A DNA stretch of 64,000 bases from an uncultured Flavobacteriales bacterium (GTDB lineage: Bacteria > Bacteroidota > Bacteroidia > Flavobacteriales_D > Crocinitomicaceae), in contig CAIZQH010000021.1 in the NCBI GenBank assembly GCA_903935095.1, positions 1-64,000 of the forward strand. Direction: 5' to 3'. A program made the translations under genes and the position numbers. The notes beneath the pieces were generated by a model. That model did no database searches, was not told the origin of the DNA, and saw only the letters and a program-made list of their open reading frames with translations. Below, in pieces: positions 16,227 to 25,716 of this stretch. Every line of letters begins with the position of its first letter. Within the stretch, counting starts at the first letter, position 1.

Positions 16227-17370
16227 CTTGATTCGCAGCAAGGTCCCAACTGAATTGCGAAGAACGGTCGATTGCTTTTTCAGATAAATTGGAATGCAAT
16301 GTTAAATCTTCAGCCAATCGGCTCATTTTTTCGGTGATGTCATTTACGGAAAACGGATCACAATAAATGGCAGCATCACCTGCGATTTCAGGTAAACAAC
16401 TTGTATTAGCGCTGATTATTGGCACTCCACAACGCATGGCTTCGACTAGTGGAATTCCAAATCCCTCAAAGTAAGGAACATAACTGAGTGCAAAGGCTGC
16501 TCCAGTTACACGACTTAATTCATTCTTGGATAAATGTCCAAGGAAATGTATGCGTTCTTTTGTTTCAGCTGACAAATTGAATTCTTCCTGTTTCCACATA
16601 GCATTACCAACAATGACTAAATCGATTTCTGAATTGGTCAAACTGAAGGTTGAAAATGCCTCTATTAAACGCTTCACATTCTTTCGTGGATGCAAGGCCC
16701 CAACAAATAGAAAATACGGTTTGTTTTTAGAAAATACGTTTCGCGTTGAACTAATTTCTTCAGAGCACAATACACGGAATTCATCACTGATTCCGTTATA
16801 AACGACGGAAATTTTAGTGCTCGATACACCATATTTATCAATGATGTCCTTTTTGGAAAAGTTGGAAACAGTTATAATACGAGTCGCTTTTCTAGCAAAT
16901 TTTGGAAAGAAAAAGCGGTAATATTTGTTTGCGAACCAAGGGAGGTCCTCCGGGTAATGTTCGAAGTTTAAATCGTGAATGGTGGCGATTTGTGGCACAT
17001 TGGAACCTAAGCAACAAAATCCATCTGGTGTCCAAAGCAAATCAATCTCATATTTTTTAAGTGCACGTTTTAAACTCCATTCAAACCAAAAAAAATAAAT
17101 GAATGGGTGTCTTGTAGGCGGAAATAATGCCACTGTTTTGACATTGGAAGGAAATTCAAATTTCGAATCTGCTTTTCTATCAAAGAATAATACAAACGAT
17201 TGTTCCGGATGATTTCTAGTGATTCGTTTCACGAGTTCATAGGTGTAGTTACCAAAACCTTCCATTTTGGAGCCGAGAATGTTTCGTGCGTTAATTCCTA
17301 TAATCAAAATGCTAAAATTGATGGATGTAATTCGTTTTTTTTTCTTGTCCAATGGTTGTTTCTGGACCAT
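16201..17370 (-). CDS. Glycosyltransferase, GT4 (GT-B fold)
   Basis: This ~389-residue cytoplasmic enzyme transfers a sugar from a nucleotide donor, probably to a growing glycan. The N-terminal acceptor domain begins at ILIIGINARN; the C-terminal donor domain has FVGALHPRKNVKRLIEAF and the E-x7-E region EGFGIPLVEAMRCG, followed by PEIAGDAA, all typical of GT4. The start is uncertain: the GTG at 17376 or ATG at 17370 make it overlap the preceding MBL gene by about 60 bases, and a later TTG codon is possible, since GT4 proteins usually begin just before the GINARN-like strand. It follows the MBL gene on the same strand. Confidence 0.88.
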   Translation of the reverse strand: MVQKQPLDKKKKRITSINFSILIIGINARNILGSKMEGFGNYTYELVKRITRNHPEQSFVLFFDRKADSKFEFPSNVKTVALFPPTRHPFIYFFWFEWSLKRALKKYEIDLLWTPDGFCCLGSNVPQIATIHDLNFEHYPEDLPWFANKYYRFFFPKFARKATRIITVSNFSKKDIIDKYGVSSTKISVVYNGISDEFRVLCSEEISSTRNVFSKNKPYFLFVGALHPRKNVKRLIEAFSTFSLTNSEIDLVIVGNAMWKQEEFNLSAETKERIHFLGHLSKNELSRVTGAAFALSYVPYFEGFGIPLVEAMRCGVPIISANTSCLPEIAGDAAIYCDPFSVNDITEKMSRLAEDLTLHSNLSEKAIDRSSQFSWDLAANQVWDVLAEK

Positions 17371-17959
17371 GTCCACAATAAACGATGGTTTCTTCAGGAT
17401 ATTGGAAAAGAATGTTAAAAATGGAGGATTTTAAGATTTCCAAATCTCCGCCAGGCAAATCCACACGCCCAAAACTCCCTTTAAATAGGACATCTCCATT
17501 GATGATAAATTGATCCGATTTGAAATAAAACACAACGTGTCCTGGCGCATGTCCGGGTGTATGCCTCACGTGAATTTTAAATGAACCAAGTTCCAATACT
17601 TGTTCATCTTTCAATAATTGAGTTGGAACAACTTCTAGCTGATATCCTTCAAATCCGTATACATGGGCGTAACTCGCAACAGAGTTCCAAGTTACATGAT
17701 CTAAGTGGTGTAAATATGCAGGCGTGTTATAACGCTTTTGGACAAACGCTGCTCCTAAAACATGATCGATGTGTGCGTGTGTGTATAGAACAGCAAGGAC
17801 CGACAATTCATTTTCTGCAATGAAATCTGACAACTCATTTTCTTCCTCTTTGGAATAACATCCAGGGTCAAAAATAAGTGCTTCGCCTTCATCGTTTGAA
17901 ACGACATAGGTGTTTTCCTGAAAGGCATTGAATTGAAAAACGCTGACTTGTACTCCCAT
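17312..17959 (-). CDS. Metallo-beta-lactamase-fold hydrolase (glyoxalase II-like)
   Basis: The 215-residue protein carries the MBL metal motif HAHIDH (H61, H63, D65, H66), further ligands in HTPGHAPGH and NGDVLF, and the family ending CGHGPETTIGQEK. Such single-domain proteins are hydroxyacylglutathione hydrolase-like thioesterases of uncertain substrate, cytoplasmic. The full natural ending is present, so it is intact. Its 3' end overlaps the longest reading of the glycosyltransferase gene. A perfect -7 box (TAAATTTG) ends 4 bases before its ATG, so its mRNA may be leaderless. Confidence 0.93.
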   Translation of the reverse strand: MGVQVSVFQFNAFQENTYVVSNDEGEALIFDPGCYSKEEENELSDFIAENELSVLAVLYTHAHIDHVLGAAFVQKRYNTPAYLHHLDHVTWNSVASYAHVYGFEGYQLEVVPTQLLKDEQVLELGSFKIHVRHTPGHAPGHVVFYFKSDQFIINGDVLFKGSFGRVDLPGGDLEILKSSIFNILFQYPEETIVYCGHGPETTIGQEKKTNYIHQF

Positions 17960-17963
17960 GTGA

Positions 17964-17996
17964 CAAATTTAGCGGAAAGAACGGGTACTAACGCAA
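17964..17996 (-). promoter_or_regulatory. Promoter of the MBL-fold gene, leaderless arrangement
   Basis: On the minus strand TTG (17996-17994), 22 bases, TAAATTTG (17971-17964), then 4 bases (TCAC) and the ATG at 17959. The -7 box is a perfect consensus match. Confidence 0.55.
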
Positions 17997-20900
17997 TAAA
18001 TTGATGTGTCCTGTGATTTCTTTTTTATTGTTAGCGAAATCTTTGTATTTCAGTTTCCAAACATAAGTACCATCCTGACAAGGTAAATTATTATAAGAAC
18101 CATCCCAATAATCGTCGATGTTAGTCATTTCAAAAACGATTTCTCCCCAACGATTAAATACGAGCATTTCAAACTCTCGGACATTATTTAGGATTGGTCT
18201 GAATTCATTGTTATATTCATCTCCATCGGGAGTGAAGGTATTCGGTATGTAAATAAAAGGATCAAAGTAAACACTGACTTGGCTTTGCGCTTGACAACCA
18301 TTTAAATCTGAGAAGTAAACATTGTATACTGCATTTTGATTAGGGGCAACGGTGGTGCTTGCACATGTAGAACAAGAGAACTCCTCTTGAGGTGTCCAAA
18401 GAATCGACCCAGGACTACTTGTTGTTGCATTAAACTGTATGGTTTCACCTACAAATGCATATACATCCAAACCAGCATTGATGTATGGAGGTGGGAAGAC
18501 ACTAACCATCACGTTTGCAGTATCCTGACAACCATTTGAATCGGTGCCAATGACCATGAAATTGGTATTTGTTTGTGTTTGAACGACTGCAAAAGCACCG
18601 TTATTTGCCACCGATACTGGTGTTGGAGACCATAAATAATAGGAGGCGCCACTTGCCCAAACTGCGGCTGGTGCTCCTGGACAAACAATCGTGTCGTTTC
18701 CAGCAAAAATTTGTGGTGTAATGATGTTTACCCAAATAGAGTCGCTTTCGGTTCCACAGCTATTTGTGACATCGCAATAGTAGTATTGTTCACTTGTCGG
18801 ACTTAACTCAACCGTTTGATTTGTTTGTCCAATGAGGTTGTTACTTGGATACCAAAAGTAACTAGTGCCTCCCGATATAAATGCAGTCCCTGATCCTCCA
18901 TAACAAATAGTGAGTGTGTCATCCAAAATAGGTTGAGGGGGAATGAAAAACACTTGAATGTTCACAGAGTCACTGGCTGTACAGCCGTTTGCTGATGTGA
19001 CTGTTGCTGTATAGGTAATGGTTGATGTTGGAGTCGCGGTAGGCGTAAATGTATTCGTATTACTTAAGAAATTTGAAGGTGTCCAAGTGATGACACCTGT
19101 TCCAGTGGCATTCAAGTCAACTGATCCCCCTAGACAGATCGTCGTGTCATTGCTCAAACTGACATTTGGAGCAGAAACGTTAAGTGTTATTTGAATCGTA
19201 TCTGAACCACAGGAATCGGCTATGATCACGCTAAAGATGGTTGTGGCGTTAATTGTAGCTATTGGGTTCGCAATGTTTGGATTGTTTAAGACATTAGCCG
19301 GACTCCAGTTATAAGATGTTCCGCCATAAGCGTCTAATTGATAAGAATCTCCTGGACAAATACTTGTTGTCGGTTGAACTGCGCCCGCAGTAAATGCTCC
19401 AATGTTTACAGTAACTGTAACAGAATCTGGCGCAAAACAGCCAGTCGAGTCATAAACAATTAATTGAACATCATAAGTTCCAGGGACTGTATATTGATGA
19501 ATAGGTTGAATTAAAGTAGAACTTGATCCATCTCCGAAGTCCCAGATATATGCATTGCCATTCACACTATTATTGAGAAAATAGACAGATTGAGGAATGC
19601 AAATAAGCGGAGCAGGTTGAGCTGCGATGGCTTGAATGGTATTTAATTCGAATTTAAAGGTCGCCATATTACAGTTGGAACTTTGATTTTGAGGCGACCA
19701 ACTTCCAGGAGTGCTCGTGAAACCAAAATTGTTGCCACCGCAAGCCCCACAAACGGCGTGGTAAATTCTTCCTGCATTGTCAAAGCGACTTGTTCCACCA
19801 TCCACATGGTTAGAGCTACTGGTCATCCCTCCCATGTAGGTCGCATATTTCAAAGCCGATGCATCATTATCCAACACCGCGATGTAAAAATTACTGCCAT
19901 TTGTACCTAATTGATAGCCGTCAAAAGTCGTTTGGAATCCATTCGTTGTCGAAAATGTTGCTTGAGCATAGGTTTGATTTAAAATACCGCCCCATCCGGC
20001 TAGGTAAATGTCGTAACAGTCAGAAACTAAAAAAGCAGTTGGAGAAAGTTCAACGTGACCTGTTCCCGCGCCAACCATGGTTGTCCAGGCTATTGTTTGA
20101 AGGTCCGGAGAATATTTCCGAACGAATTGACCTGAATTTGGATTGCCAAAACAACCAGCGCTAATTGGCCAAGAGGATTCAGTTTGACCATAAACATACG
20201 CATTATTGTTCATGTCGGTGCGAACGAAATACGTTTGATCGTATTCAGAAAAACCCATATACGAACCTGCTTGGAAGTTTCCTGAACCAGCATTCATTTT
20301 TAGCACATATCCATCAGACGCTCCGCCATTATAGGAAAGGTCATTTCCGGAAGAAATTGATAATGACGAGGAGGAAGTTCCGCCACCAACATAAACGGAA
20401 CCATTTGTTCCTACAGCAATTGAATTCCCTGTTTCATTTCCCGTACCACCAAAATAGGTACTCCATTGTAAAATCGAAAGTGCGGAGTTAAATTTGAAAA
20501 CAACAGCATCCTGACTTCCATTTAACATGGCTTGTGAAGCACCAACTACAGGGAAATTAATTGACGAAGTAGAACTTGAGATATACACATTTTGGTTATT
20601 ATCTAAAACGATTTCACCACGGAATTGATCTCCATAATTGTAATTCAGTGAACTAGTATTGAGACCATCTGTACCAGAACCCCCCATGTATGTGGAGGAT
20701 AAAAGTGCTGTACCATTGGGATTCAAACGAGCAATGTAAATATCAGAACCGTTAAACTCAAGTTCGTTTTGCAATTGATTAGGGCCACCATTAAAAGAAT
20801 TGTCATAAGCTCCCGTGGTAATTGGAAAGTTAGCAGATGAGGTGACGCCATAAATATATAATTCACCATTCGGCGCAGAAACGATTGAATGGGGCGTTTC

Positions 20901-21857
20901 GTTTCCCGAACCACCAAGCAAGGTCGAATACAACAACGCCGAACCGCTCGCATTAAACTTTGTGATCGCAACATCCATAGGAAACATTCCTGTACCACTT
21001 CCAAAACTAGAGTCGAATGCTCCGGTGGTAATGGGATAGCCTGAACCAAACACGATTCCACCACCAAATAGATTGCTATTTGGATCAGGAGTTGCCGTGA
21101 ATCCCCAGTTATCTGCGGTAGAACCCGAGAATGTGGAGAAGGTTAAACTTGGATCGATGTAAAGGCGTTCAGATGAATCGTATCCTTCCGGTAAAACAAA
21201 AGAAATGAGTTGATCCTGAAGTTGGAATAGCATATGAACTTCAGATTTCTTTCCGTTTTCCGAAATGTTCCAGGCTTTTGGTGCGGAATAGGTTATTGTA
21301 CCTAGTGAGTGAGTGAGTACAAGATTTCCTCGTGCATCGATTTGAATTTTATCTGCACCTTCAAAGTAAAAAGACAATTGACTTAAGTCAGCATGAGGCT
21401 GGACATCAAACGAGAAACGCAGTTGCTCCATTTCTCCATCGTAAATTAAATCAATGCCATCAAAATAGGAGGGCAGGACTAATTTCGAGACGCCATGGAT
21501 ACTTGATTTCCATTTAGACTGGTTACTGCCAATCATGAAGTTGAAATAGTGTGAACTTGAATCGCTTTCTTGTATTTCAACACTCTTACTGGCGTGAGGG
21601 AAAATGTGTTTTACTGCGTGATACTTTGTTGATTCATGCGTTGTTTCTTCTCCATCATGGTGATTATGACTCATCGCATCGGTTAGAAAGTAGGTCATTC
21701 CATGATTTTCTACGTACAATTTCCCGCCATTTAGATCTACACTGTATTGAATCCGTTCATCCCATTGACCTTTATTGGGAATCATCCAAACCTTTTGCGC
21801 CAAAAGGGCAAAAGAAGGCGTAAGGATGAGAATAAAGGTAAGTAGGCTTTTTATCAT
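17988..21857 (-). CDS. Large secreted T9SS cargo: SBBP/PKD protein with type B C-terminal domain
   Basis: The 1289-residue protein has a signal peptide (ends near LLAQKVW), an N-terminal beta domain starting NKGQWDERIQYSVDLNGG, then SBBP-type propeller repeats (YSTLLGGSGNETPHSI, STYFGGTGNETGNSI and others; about residues 240-700), a PKD domain with IWDFGDGSSS, several Ig-like/PKD-like repeats with CxG and S-W-x-P patterns (about 840-1200), and a gliding-associated type B C-terminal domain (IPNTFTPDGDEYNNEF, FNRWGEIVFE, DGTYVWKLKYKD). The type B domain directs export by the T9SS and surface retention or release. It is probably an adhesin or surface-layer protein; the ligand is unknown. Confidence 0.93.
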   Translation of the reverse strand: MIKSLLTFILILTPSFALLAQKVWMIPNKGQWDERIQYSVDLNGGKLYVENHGMTYFLTDAMSHNHHDGEETTHESTKYHAVKHIFPHASKSVEIQESDSSSHYFNFMIGSNQSKWKSSIHGVSKLVLPSYFDGIDLIYDGEMEQLRFSFDVQPHADLSQLSFYFEGADKIQIDARGNLVLTHSLGTITYSAPKAWNISENGKKSEVHMLFQLQDQLISFVLPEGYDSSERLYIDPSLTFSTFSGSTADNWGFTATPDPNSNLFGGGIVFGSGYPITTGAFDSSFGSGTGMFPMDVAITKFNASGSALLYSTLLGGSGNETPHSIVSAPNGELYIYGVTSSANFPITTGAYDNSFNGGPNQLQNELEFNGSDIYIARLNPNGTALLSSTYMGGSGTDGLNTSSLNYNYGDQFRGEIVLDNNQNVYISSSTSSINFPVVGASQAMLNGSQDAVVFKFNSALSILQWSTYFGGTGNETGNSIAVGTNGSVYVGGGTSSSSLSISSGNDLSYNGGASDGYVLKMNAGSGNFQAGSYMGFSEYDQTYFVRTDMNNNAYVYGQTESSWPISAGCFGNPNSGQFVRKYSPDLQTIAWTTMVGAGTGHVELSPTAFLVSDCYDIYLAGWGGILNQTYAQATFSTTNGFQTTFDGYQLGTNGSNFYIAVLDNDASALKYATYMGGMTSSSNHVDGGTSRFDNAGRIYHAVCGACGGNNFGFTSTPGSWSPQNQSSNCNMATFKFELNTIQAIAAQPAPLICIPQSVYFLNNSVNGNAYIWDFGDGSSSTLIQPIHQYTVPGTYDVQLIVYDSTGCFAPDSVTVTVNIGAFTAGAVQPTTSICPGDSYQLDAYGGTSYNWSPANVLNNPNIANPIATINATTIFSVIIADSCGSDTIQITLNVSAPNVSLSNDTTICLGGSVDLNATGTGVITWTPSNFLSNTNTFTPTATPTSTITYTATVTSANGCTASDSVNIQVFFIPPQPILDDTLTICYGGSGTAFISGGTSYFWYPSNNLIGQTNQTVELSPTSEQYYYCDVTNSCGTESDSIWVNIITPQIFAGNDTIVCPGAPAAVWASGASYYLWSPTPVSVANNGAFAVVQTQTNTNFMVIGTDSNGCQDTANVMVSVFPPPYINAGLDVYAFVGETIQFNATTSSPGSILWTPQEEFSCSTCASTTVAPNQNAVYNVYFSDLNGCQAQSQVSVYFDPFIYIPNTFTPDGDEYNNEFRPILNNVREFEMLVFNRWGEIVFEMTNIDDYWDGSYNNLPCQDGTYVWKLKYKDFANNKKEITGHINLLR

Positions 21858-21991
21858 TACTAGCTAAGATAATCTATTTGGGAATGTCTGCAAAACATAG
21901 ACAAACTTTAAGTACTAAGGTTGCCTCTTTTTTCATATTTAATTGTGTTTCCACTTGAAATTTTGTTTATTTGTATTGCTAAATTCAAACT

Positions 21992-24832
21992 ATGAAATCA
22001 TTTTTACTCTCCGTCGTCTTATTTGCGTTCACATGGACGCTCAATGCACAAGATTATTCACGCTTAAAAGTCTTTGTAAATGAATCCCAGCTATACAAAC
22101 TAGGAAATCTTGGAGTAGCAGTGGATCATGGAATTCGTAAGGAAGGAACATTCTTTATTTCTGATTTCTCACGATCTGAGCGAACTATAATGGATCAATA
22201 CGAATTTAATTATGAGGTGTTGATTGAGGATGTTGAGCAGTATTACATTGACCTTTTAAATAATCCTCAAAAGCAAGAGTCAATTCTGAAAAACACGATT
22301 TGCACGAATTCATCTAGTGGTGGAACGAATTATGCCAATCCAAATACACCGACAAATTTCAATTTGGGAACCATGGGTGGTTACCTGAAATACAGTGAAA
22401 TGTTGGCTGAGTTAGATGCGATGGTGCAACAGTATCCAAATTTGATCACTGCAAAAGCACCTATTTCTTCCTTTGTCACTCACGAGAATCGTCCAATTTA
22501 TCATGTGAAAATATCTGATAATCCAAATGTGGATGAAAATGAACCGAAGACTTTATACACGGCCATTCATCACGCCCGAGAACCAATGAGTTTGATGGAA
22601 ACCATTTTCTTCATGTGGTATGTTTTAGAAAACTACGGTACAAATGAGGAAATTACTTATTTGCTGAATGAAACCCAATTGTTTTTCGTTCCGTGTATCA
22701 ATCCTGATGGGTATGTTTACAACGAAACCACGAATTCAACAGGTGGTGGAATGTGGCGTAAAAACCGCCGAAATAATGGCGGTGGTGTTTATGGCGTTGA
22801 CTTAAATCGAAATTATGGTTACGGCTGGGGAACAACTGGGACAAGTACAAATACCAGTAATGACACTTATTGCGGAACAGCTCCATATTCAGAACCCGAA
22901 GTTCAGGCAATGCGTTGGCTGGTACAAAATCACAAATTTGTAACGGCATTTAATGCTCACACGTATGCACGAAGCATTTTGTTTCCAATTGGAACGACTA
23001 CCGCAGAATTTGCGGAGCACCATGATTATTTTCAAGCAGAAACAAATCATATGGTAGAATTCAATGGATACACGCCCATGAAAAGTTCGTTGCTATATCA
23101 GGCATCTGGTGATTCCGATGATTACATGTATAAAATGGATATCGGTGTTGGTGTGAAAGATACGATGTTCGTTCACACACCAGAAGTTGGAACGGCATTC
23201 TGGCAACCGTCATCTGAAATCATTGCAACATGTAAAGAAATGGTTTTTCCAAACTTAATTTTGGCGCATATTACTCGAAATTATGCGGTAGTGAAGGATA
23301 CAGATCCAAACAACATTTCAACTTTAAGTGGGAACTTTAATCATTCGGCTTACCGCTTAGGACGCATGTCTGGACCAGTTACTGTTTCCATTCAACCCTT
23401 ATTGAATGTAGTAAGTACTGGTTCTTCAGTGGTTTACAATTTGAATCAAATGCAAACCTTAACGGGAGCGATTTCTTACACATTGAATCCTTCGATTCAA
23501 TTTGGCGATCAAATTAAATACATTTTAAAAACAGACAATGGATTATGGGTAAAGCGAGACACCATTGTTAAAACATATGGTGCCTACAACCTGCAAGTTG
23601 CCGAGAATGCAACGTCAGTAACAAACTGGACAGGAAATTGGAGTACGACAACGAGTACGTTTGTTTCTTCTCCAAAATGTTTCACGGATACGCCAACTGG
23701 TAATTATGGTAATAATGCCAATACTACTTATTCTTACGTTCCAACGATTGACCTCACGAATGCGTATGCCGCTAAAATTACCTTTTACGCAAAGTGGAAC
23801 ATTGAAGCGGATTATGACTACTCTCAATTTCAGGTTTCGATTGATGGTGGATCTACGTGGATTGGTCAGTGCGGAAATTACACGAATGCAGGGACCAATG
23901 CAAATGGGAGTGTTCAGCCAAATAATCAACCCATTTATGATGGGATTATGACCAATTGGGTGTTGGAAGAAATTAACTTAAGCGATTACTTAGGACAAGT
24001 TATCAAAGTTCGCTTTCAATTGAAATCTGATGGTGGAACAAGGAAAGATGGTTTCTATTTTGATGATTTCTCTATCTACTATAATAACCTAGGTCCAGCA
24101 GTATCGCCAACCGCTCAATTTAGCACGTCAAATTCTGTTGTATGTTCGGGTGTGTTTACCTCTTTCAACGATACCTCTTTGGATAATCCAACGTCTTGGT
24201 CTTGGAACTTTGGCGATGGTGGAACGGATAATGTTCAAAATCCAACGCACATTTTCACTGCTGCAGGAACATATACCGTGCAATTAACGGTTACGAATGC
24301 AGCTGGAAGCAATACAACTTCTCAAGTGATTACCGTTAACCAAACGCCAAATTTGATTATCTCAACTTCGGACACTGATGGACTCGTTTGTCTTGAAGGT
24401 GGATTGATTACGTTATCATCTAATCAAACGGGAACTGTTTTCATTGGAACAGGAGTGAACGGAACGTCTTTCGACCCAATGGTTGCGGGAATTGGAGTGC
24501 AGATGATTACGGGTTCTTATACAGACGGAATTGGCTGTGTGGCGAATGAGACCTTGTCTATTGTTGTAGAGGACTGTGCTTCGATTTCAGAGTTGTCAAG
24601 TTATGGAGTTCAAGTATTCCCTAATCCAAATCAAGGCTCGTTTATCATCAAAGGACTTGAACTAGAAACGGCATTTTCGGTATATGATTTGAATGGTAAA
24701 ATCATCTTTGAGGGAACGGCTTCATCCACAATGGAGCAAATTGAATTACCGAAAATTACTTCGGGAATTTACTACCTTCAGTCCACTAAAAATGGACAGA
24801 TTGGCCAGTTAAAATTCGCTGTCCTTAATTAA
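21992..24832 (+). CDS. Secreted M14 zinc carboxypeptidase with PKD and T9SS type A domain
   Basis: The 946-residue protein has a signal peptide and a propeptide-like region, then an M14 peptidase domain: zinc ligands in HHAREP (H194, E197) and FNAHTYARS, substrate-binding NPDGY, WRKNRR and GVDLNRNYGYGWG, and the catalytic Glu in TPEVGTAFWQP. After it comes a beta domain (about 520-700), a PKD domain (SWNFGDGGTDN) and a type A sorting domain (FPNPNQGSFIIKG to the end GQLKFAVLN). It would cut amino acids from peptide C-termini outside the cell after T9SS export. Its stop overlaps the convergent lipoprotein gene by 4 bases. Confidence 0.95.
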   Translation: MKSFLLSVVLFAFTWTLNAQDYSRLKVFVNESQLYKLGNLGVAVDHGIRKEGTFFISDFSRSERTIMDQYEFNYEVLIEDVEQYYIDLLNNPQKQESILKNTICTNSSSGGTNYANPNTPTNFNLGTMGGYLKYSEMLAELDAMVQQYPNLITAKAPISSFVTHENRPIYHVKISDNPNVDENEPKTLYTAIHHAREPMSLMETIFFMWYVLENYGTNEEITYLLNETQLFFVPCINPDGYVYNETTNSTGGGMWRKNRRNNGGGVYGVDLNRNYGYGWGTTGTSTNTSNDTYCGTAPYSEPEVQAMRWLVQNHKFVTAFNAHTYARSILFPIGTTTAEFAEHHDYFQAETNHMVEFNGYTPMKSSLLYQASGDSDDYMYKMDIGVGVKDTMFVHTPEVGTAFWQPSSEIIATCKEMVFPNLILAHITRNYAVVKDTDPNNISTLSGNFNHSAYRLGRMSGPVTVSIQPLLNVVSTGSSVVYNLNQMQTLTGAISYTLNPSIQFGDQIKYILKTDNGLWVKRDTIVKTYGAYNLQVAENATSVTNWTGNWSTTTSTFVSSPKCFTDTPTGNYGNNANTTYSYVPTIDLTNAYAAKITFYAKWNIEADYDYSQFQVSIDGGSTWIGQCGNYTNAGTNANGSVQPNNQPIYDGIMTNWVLEEINLSDYLGQVIKVRFQLKSDGGTRKDGFYFDDFSIYYNNLGPAVSPTAQFSTSNSVVCSGVFTSFNDTSLDNPTSWSWNFGDGGTDNVQNPTHIFTAAGTYTVQLTVTNAAGSNTTSQVITVNQTPNLIISTSDTDGLVCLEGGLITLSSNQTGTVFIGTGVNGTSFDPMVAGIGVQMITGSYTDGIGCVANETLSIVVEDCASISELSSYGVQVFPNPNQGSFIIKGLELETAFSVYDLNGKIIFEGTASSTMEQIELPKITSGIYYLQSTKNGQIGQLKFAVLN

Positions 24833-25716
24833 GATTGAATAAACGCCGCAAGGCGGTCGATATACGCTTGATACCCCATCACAAATGGGGTTGTCTCGTG
24901 TTCTCCCCCGGGAACTAATACTGCTTCTTTTGCTCCTGGTTTGTGGTCATAAACAAGTTGACCGTGACTCGATATTGTTAAGAAGGAGTCTGACATTCCA
25001 TGAATCCAAAGCAATGGAACATTTACTTTTTTGATTTCTGTGGCATTATCGATTTTTAAATCTACGAGAAAAGATCCTGGCATGGATAAAAGTGCAGCGT
25101 CTTGAATCAAGATCTCGGCAGAGGCAAATGGCGCTTCCAAAATGATCTTATTTGGTTGAAGCGGATAATCCGTCGCGTGTCCAGCAACTTCGCAAACAGG
25201 AGCTGATCCTAAAGAGAAGCCGAACATCACAAAGCGGTCATTGCTTAATCCGCGGTTTTTTAACCATGAAATTGCCGAGGATGTTGAGGCGTACATATTT
25301 GCTTCTGTGGCCTTTCCCTCGCTTAAACCAAATCCAGGATAGTCAAACATGAATACGCCATATCTTCCGAGTCCACCAATGTTTGCATATAACTTCTCAC
25401 GACACCAATAAAAATCCATGTGGTCTTTATTTCCGTGACAGTACAAAATGACCGTGTCTTGACTGATTTGATTCGTATCTCCAACATAGATTCCTTGTGC
25501 TTGAACGGTTTCCCCATCAATTTCTACCGGGAAATGAACGCGGTGAATCAGACTATCCGGAACAGCAAATTGTCCGTTGAGCTCCAAAGAAACCTCACCG
25601 GTGTAGGCGTCTAATTGGTAACTTTCAAGTTTGGAACCATTGAACAAAAAGGAGTCCAGTCGTTTACGACAAGAAAGTAAACTTAGCGAGATAAAAAGTA
25701 GGGCGATGTATTTCAT
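24829..25716 (-). CDS. Alpha/beta-hydrolase lipoprotein
   Basis: The 295-residue protein has a lipoprotein signal with Cys16 in SLLSCRKR, so it is probably held in the outer or inner membrane. The alpha/beta-hydrolase elements are the oxyanion-side YCHGNKDHM, nucleophile Ser168 in GFSLGSAP, a DYPGFGLSEG strand-loop, Asp in HGMSDSFL and His in GGEHETTP. This is the layout of serine esterases/acyl-peptidase-like BAAT or Bem46-type proteins; substrate unknown. Its start overlaps the upstream lipoprotein gene by 4 bases, so the two form an operon. Confidence 0.87.
   Translation of the reverse strand: MKYIALLFISLSLLSCRKRLDSFLFNGSKLESYQLDAYTGEVSLELNGQFAVPDSLIHRVHFPVEIDGETVQAQGIYVGDTNQISQDTVILYCHGNKDHMDFYWCREKLYANIGGLGRYGVFMFDYPGFGLSEGKATEANMYASTSSAISWLKNRGLSNDRFVMFGFSLGSAPVCEVAGHATDYPLQPNKIILEAPFASAEILIQDAALLSMPGSFLVDLKIDNATEIKKVNVPLLWIHGMSDSFLTISSHGQLVYDHKPGAKEAVLVPGGEHETTPFVMGYQAYIDRLAAFIQS

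Noticed and set aside
10129-17959. Possible genomic island marked by tRNA-Arg and the repeat
   Set aside because: The repeat is directly beside the tRNA 5' half and not at a distance, there is no integrase, and no second att-like copy was found, so an integrated element is not supported.
20165-20491. 108-residue plus-strand ORF within the large T9SS protein
   Set aside because: Shadow frame of the SBBP repeat region; composition unlike a real protein and no start context.
19000-21100. Possible DNA tandem repeat or CRISPR-like array in the SBBP/PKD gene
   Set aside because: Repeats are at protein level with varied spacing and low DNA identity; no constant repeat with unique spacers. No CRISPR array was seen anywhere in the window.
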